Below, in pieces: positions 13,848 through 15,586 of a stretch of DNA of 15,586 bases. Made by a program: the position numbers and the translations under genes. Position 1 is the first letter of the stretch. Every line of letters begins with the position of its first letter. Origin of the DNA: an uncultured Shinella sp. (GTDB lineage: Bacteria; Pseudomonadota; Alphaproteobacteria; Rhizobiales; Rhizobiaceae); NCBI RefSeq assembly GCF_946479415.1, contig NZ_CAMLFY010000112.1, forward strand, positions 1-15,586, read 5' to 3'. The notes below the pieces were generated by a model. It saw nothing but the letters and a program-made list of their open reading frames with translations. It searched no databases and had not been told where the DNA came from.

Positions 13848-14401
13848 AAGCCGGCCCCCGGTTCGGCAAGATAGGCGGCTTCCGTCGGCGTCGAAACCCG
13901 CCCGAGAAAACTGTTGCGATGCGGAAAACGGCCGTATGTCGCGATGACATCGCGGTGCCGCACCGCATAATCCAGATACTGCTCGTCGCCATGGGCCTCG
14001 AAAAGCCGTACCGAAAGATCCTGGTCGGCAATATCTTCGGAATGCTCGAACGGCATGTAGAAGAAATGCCTGCGACCGTAGTCGACGCCCTTGTCGGCAC
14101 CCGCCTCCACGGCCAGACGCGCCTCGCGCAAGGCAATCCAGTCGGTCGCAAAGGCCATCGGCGATGCCCGGTACATGTTGCGCGGAAACTGGTCGAGCAC
14201 GATCAGCGCGGCAAGACGCGCCTCGGGAGTAGCACGCCATTCCGGCGTCACGTCGCGGGACAGGGCAAGATGGGTGGCGGCAAACTGCTCATGCACGTGC
14301 GCATCGAGCTCCGGCGTCGATTGAAACCAGTCCTTCTTGGTCAGCGTCTCACACCAATAGCCGACCACCTCCTGCGGCGTCCTGATCCTGCCTTCGCTCA
14401 T
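13844..14401 (-). CDS. DUF924-family protein
   Basis: The product is 185 residues from ATG 14401, with GGAG 9 bases upstream. The conserved DUF924 blocks appear in order: VVGYWCETLTKKDWF at the N-terminus, LAALIVLDQFPRNMYR (about 64-78), FATDWIALREARLAVEAG, RHFFYMPFEHSED (about 111-123), YAVRHRDVIATYGRFPHRN (about 145-163) and a C-terminal YLAEPGAGF. The family is an all-helical, TPR-like fold of unknown biochemical role, found widely in Proteobacteria and some eukaryotes. The length is normal. The stop codon TAG (13844-13846 on the complement) lies inside the terminal CTAG of the adjacent repeat element, so the repeat has joined the gene's very end. No operon partner is adjacent. Confidence 0.9.
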   Translation of the reverse strand: MSEGRIRTPQEVVGYWCETLTKKDWFQSTPELDAHVHEQFAATHLALSRDVTPEWRATPEARLAALIVLDQFPRNMYRASPMAFATDWIALREARLAVEAGADKGVDYGRRHFFYMPFEHSEDIADQDLSVRLFEAHGDEQYLDYAVRHRDVIATYGRFPHRNSFLGRVSTPTEAAYLAEPGAGF

Positions 14402-14691
14402 ATGTCTCATCTCCATTTTCTTGCGCGGAGATATGGCCAAGCGGAAGACCATGGCAAGGGGGAAAACATTCTCGACAACCATCACCTGTCGTCGCGCGCC
14501 TTAAAGTCCTTTTCCCTGAAAAATCAAAACGACGACGGACACTTTATCGCCTCGGAACAAATAGAGAACATTATTTTCCCGCTTCATTTTCCCCGCAGGT
14601 CCTCCCTTCCCTAGACTGATGTGCAGCCGTTCAAACACCTCCCAAGCGGAGAGACGGCAATCCTAGCACATCCACAATTTCGGAGGCAGCT
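14402..14691. other. Intergenic region, AT-richer than the rest; no gene seen
   Basis: This 290-bp divergent region between DUF924 (-) and the beta-helix gene (+) has a clearly AT-rich core at about 14509-14600. I see no supported ORF, tRNA or attachment site. No convincing -35/-10 pair is visible. GGAGG at 14682-14686 is the ribosome binding site of the gene at 14692. Confidence 0.5.
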
Positions 14692-15586
14692 ATGCCAGCT
14701 TATATTGAAACCGTCGCAACACGCACCGCATTGAAGGCGCTCGACACCACGAGCATCAAGGCCGCGCTCCTCATGGAAGGCGCCGTCGCCGGCAACGGAC
14801 GAATGGGGACATTCGTCTGGAAAGACGGTGACTATTCCGCACAGGTCACGGCCGATCCGCAGGAAGGCCTTTTCATCAAGGCAGGCGCCATAGCCAGCAG
14901 CAGTGGCGCCTGGGTGCGCCAGTTCGAAAGGGAACCGCATATCGGCATGTGGGGCGCCACAACCTCGGCGTCGGACAACAAGACGGCAATTGAAGCCGCA
15001 ATCAATTGTGTGGCCGCAATTTACCCCACTCGTGCGAGGACACTTCGAATTCCTCAGGGCGTCTACAATTTCAGCTCGATCTCGATCCCGGCGTCAGCCA
15101 CCGGCTTTTCCCTCGTGGGCGAGAACTTCTGGAACTGCAATCTCCACTGCACGGACCTGACGGCGACGCCGGCGATTAGCGTTCCTTGCCAAGAGTTCAA
15201 GATGATGGGCATCGGTCTCAATTCCGACGTCACATATACAACCGTCCAGAAGGTCGGGATCAAACTCGACAAGGGATCTTCGGCGACCGTCGATATCGAC
15301 GCAGTCATTTCGGAATGCCGTATCAACACATTTTGGAACGCCGTCGATCACAACGGTCGCGGCTTGATTTTCCGAGACAACATCGTGTCACAGGCACAAA
15401 ACGGGGTGAACCTTCGGTGGCCGAGCTTGGGCGATTATCTACCGAATTGGATCAACATCAGCAATGTCACCGTTACGCGCTCGGGCAATGCTATCACTGC
15501 CATAACGCCTACAGGTGATATTCTCGGCACCTTCAATTATCCGCCAACGATCTATATCCGTGAGGGCGGCGGCTCGGGCGCGACCG
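14692..15586 (+). CDS. Right-handed parallel beta-helix protein (tailspike or pectate-lyase-fold), N-terminal part
   Basis: The reading frame opens at ATG 14692, after a strong GGAGG at 14682-14686, and stays open to the window edge: 298 codons without a stop. An N-terminal domain of about 80 residues (SIKAALLMEGAVAGNGRMGT through SSGAWVRQF) resembles the leader found on phage tailspike-like and surface-glycan enzymes. It is followed by the hallmark of the pectate lyase superfamily: GMWGATTSASDNKTAIEAAI (85-104), then RIPQGVYNF (119-127). Short Asn- and Ile-rich rungs follow (ISECRINTFWNAV, LIFRDNIVSQAQNGVNL, INISNVTVTRSGNAI), typical of stacked beta-helix coils. No signal peptide is seen. 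The catalytic residues would be further downstream. It could depolymerise a surface polysaccharide, either as a prophage tailspike or as an exopolysaccharide-modifying enzyme; the sequence cannot yet separate these. Confidence 0.78.
   Translation, partial: MPAYIETVATRTALKALDTTSIKAALLMEGAVAGNGRMGTFVWKDGDYSAQVTADPQEGLFIKAGAIASSSGAWVRQFEREPHIGMWGATTSASDNKTAIEAAINCVAAIYPTRARTLRIPQGVYNFSSISIPASATGFSLVGENFWNCNLHCTDLTATPAISVPCQEFKMMGIGLNSDVTYTTVQKVGIKLDKGSSATVDIDAVISECRINTFWNAVDHNGRGLIFRDNIVSQAQNGVNLRWPSLGDYLPNWINISNVTVTRSGNAITAITPTGDILGTFNYPPTIYIREGGGSGAT

Noticed and set aside
14611..14940. 109-codon minus-strand frame overlapping the beta-helix gene start
   Set aside because: It has no domain and conflicts with the plus-strand frame, which has a strong GGAGG and a clear family signature.
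1..15586. CRISPR arrays, tRNA or rRNA genes, insertion sequences with transposase
   Set aside because: No regularly spaced repeats, no tRNA-like cloverleaf or rRNA stretch, and no transposase or integrase product was seen on either strand.

Overview
The window is high-GC chromosomal DNA, apparently from an alphaproteobacterium of the family Rhizobiaceae (Rhizobium, Agrobacterium, Ensifer or Shinella type). The evidence is the gene families present: a corrinoid methyl-transfer operon with an ASKHA reductive activator, paired DUF1127 proteins, a GlxA-type regulator, a DUF3772-MscS channel, DUF924, and a CTAGAGCATTT intergenic repeat. I cannot resolve the genus from sequence alone.

Bases 1-3766 (+) hold the 3' half of a one-carbon operon: the end of a MetF-like methylenetetrahydrofolate reductase, a methyltetrahydrofolate:corrinoid methyltransferase, a small helical phasin-like protein, and a [2Fe-2S]/ASKHA corrinoid activator. 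Together they would pass methyl groups from a corrinoid protein (probably encoded upstream, outside the window) to tetrahydrofolate, oxidise them, and repair the cobalamin after accidental oxidation. Bases 3925-4650 (+) encode two tandem small exported proteins, each with two cysteines.

Bases 4685-6336 are a regulatory module. A LysR regulator (-) diverges from two DUF1127 genes (+). Both DUF1127 genes have promoters built on the same 13-bp motif with the same 17-bp spacer. A strong terminator closes the module. A GNAT acetyltransferase (-) and a GlxA/AraC-type regulator (+) then diverge from a roughly 300-bp control region.

Bases 8285-10579 (-) encode two colinear paralogues with tandem receiver domains. 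One carries a GGDEF diguanylate cyclase. The other stops after the receivers and has lost the phosphoacceptor Asp of its first receiver. Bases 10765-13636 (-) hold a small exported CxxxC protein and a large MscS-family channel. A 107-bp palindromic repeat (13741-13847) follows and supplies the stop codon of a DUF924 gene (-).

The window ends inside a right-handed beta-helix (tailspike or pectate-lyase-fold) gene (+, 14692 to the edge). Its leader is noticeably AT-richer than the rest, so it may be the start of an accessory or prophage-like region. The 290-bp stretch 14402-14691 holds no gene that I can support.
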